From Candidatus Competibacter phosphatis (lineage in GTDB: Bacteria; Pseudomonadota; Gammaproteobacteria; Competibacterales; Competibacteraceae): a stretch of DNA of 64,000 nt. Every line of letters begins with the position of its first letter. Positions within the stretch are counted from its first letter, which is position 1. A program made the translations under genes and the position numbers. The DNA lies in the NCBI RefSeq assembly GCF_012939995.1, contig NZ_SPMZ01000036.1, positions 40,734 through 104,733 of the forward strand. The letters run 5' to 3'. The notes beneath the pieces were generated by a model. That model made no database searches. It saw only the letters and a list, made by a program, of their open reading frames with translations, and was not told where the DNA came from. Below are positions 63,312 to 64,000 of this stretch, piece after piece.

Positions 63312-64000
63312 ATGCGAAACCGTGCCTCCGTGCTGTTGGGGATGTTGGCGGTCCTAGGCATTGGCCTTTTGCTGCTGGTCAGCCCGGTTTCGTTCACCGC
63401 CGAACCGGTGACGGTCTTTGGCCCGGAACGCTTCGTCCGGGACACCGGTGCCCCACAACACTGGGTCCGCTCATTCGAACTACCGCGCCGGGCACCGGAT
63501 TGCACGCTGATCGTCGACAACGGCGACAAGCCGGCCACTCGGGTCACCAGCGGCACGATCCTGCTTAATGGCCGACTGGTGGTCGGGCCGTCCGAATTCA
63601 AGAAAACCATCCCGCAAATCCGTAAATCGGTCCGGTTGTGGAAGCGCAACCGCTTGACCGTGTCAGTGGCCGGCCAACCCGGTGTCTTTCTCGTCACGAC
63701 CCTGCGCTGCACGCCGAGCAACACCCGCCCGGTGGCCGACGCCGGTCCCGATCGAACCACGCGGATCGGCAACCTCGTCACCCTCGACGGCACCGGCTCC
63801 ACCGACGCCGACGGTGACGCCCTGAGCTATACCTGGACCCTGCGGGGACCCAGCGGCAGCGGTGCCGTGCTGTCCGACCCCCACGCGGTCCAACCGACCT
63901 TCACCGTCGACCAACCCGGCGCCTACACCGCGCGGCTGGTGGTGAATGACGGTCAGCTCAACAGTAGACCCGACGCGGTGGTGATCACCACGGAAAACGG
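63312..64000 (+). CDS. PKD-domain secreted protein, 5' part
   Basis: The first 229 residues of a protein that continues past the window. ATG 63312 with GGGGAG upstream; a signal sequence (VLLGMLAVLGIGLLLLVSPV) is followed by a beta-rich domain (VTVFGPERFVRDTGAPQHWV) and a PKD domain with PVADAGPDRTTRIGNLVTLD and DADGDALSYTWTL and YTARLVVNDG. PKD-like domains are common in bacterial surface and secreted proteins. No catalytic part is visible yet. Confidence 0.82.
   Translation, partial: MRNRASVLLGMLAVLGIGLLLLVSPVSFTAEPVTVFGPERFVRDTGAPQHWVRSFELPRRAPDCTLIVDNGDKPATRVTSGTILLNGRLVVGPSEFKKTIPQIRKSVRLWKRNRLTVSVAGQPGVFLVTTLRCTPSNTRPVADAGPDRTTRIGNLVTLDGTGSTDADGDALSYTWTLRGPSGSGAVLSDPHAVQPTFTVDQPGAYTARLVVNDGQLNSRPDAVVITTEN

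Overview
The window is GC-rich, densely coded DNA from a diazotrophic gammaproteobacterium. The Mo-nitrogenase operon order, DraT, the Shethna-II-like ferredoxin, TRAP/TAXI transporters and the CHAT/two-partner-secretion/CHASE2 genes would fit a Competibacter/Contendobacter-like or purple-sulfur-type lineage. That placement is inference from gene content; no rRNA or tRNA gene was seen.

Left part (1-7.1 kb): a DUF1778 antitoxin fragment at the edge, then a minus-strand defence-like locus read in the order SWIM zinc-finger protein, structured non-coding RNA, retron-type reverse transcriptase, WGR protein, HEAT/ARM-repeat protein. The RNA (about 4920-5195) has all the parts of a retron msr-msd: a 28-bp a1/a2 repeat with one mismatch, a UAGC branch site, a short msr hairpin and a 30-bp perfect msd stem. 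The RT has the retron NAxxH and VTG motifs. This is the most interesting system in the window, a multi-gene retron best matched, from memory, to type XIII.

7.5-34.5 kb: amtB; a PatB/MalY aminotransferase; a TpsB transporter; an animal-type heme peroxidase; a methyltransferase; an operon of CHAT-TPR protease-like protein, TpsA filamentous haemagglutinin, DUF928 protein and Crp-family regulator, divergent from a CHASE2 adenylate/guanylate cyclase; a class A beta-lactamase-fold protein; an EEP phosphatase; a Ser/Thr kinase with PEGA and MORN repeats; aroC; an MFS permease; a class II aldolase; a CpdA-like phosphodiesterase; and argA. A cyclase, a cyclic-nucleotide-type regulator and a phosphodiesterase lie within about 17 kb.

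34.5-55.6 kb: the nitrogen-fixation island. nifV-nifW-nifZ, nifHDKT-nifY-(small gene)-nifF-nifEN-nifX-fdxB-mop and nifB-[2Fe-2S]-FeSII-like-nifQ all run on the minus strand. nifV, nifH and nifB each have a NifA-type UAS (TGT-N10-ACA), an IHF-like site and a -24/-12 sigma-54 element in the canonical order. draT is divergent from nifH. nifA, nifL, nifS, nifU and draG are not in the window. Between draT and nifQ sit a DctPQM TRAP transporter and a UspA protein.

55.6-64 kb: two TAXI solute-binding paralogues, a fused TAXI permease with DUF3394, a UspA protein, a diaminopimelate/ornithine-decarboxylase-family enzyme and the start of a PKD-domain secreted protein.

A striking quality signal runs through the window: eight otherwise normal genes (RT, tpsB, peroxidase, tpsA, MFS, nifV, nifW, nifQ) are each broken or misjoined by one base in or next to a homopolymer run. 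Seven are one base too long and one is one base short. This looks like uncorrected sequencing error, so these genes may be intact in the organism.
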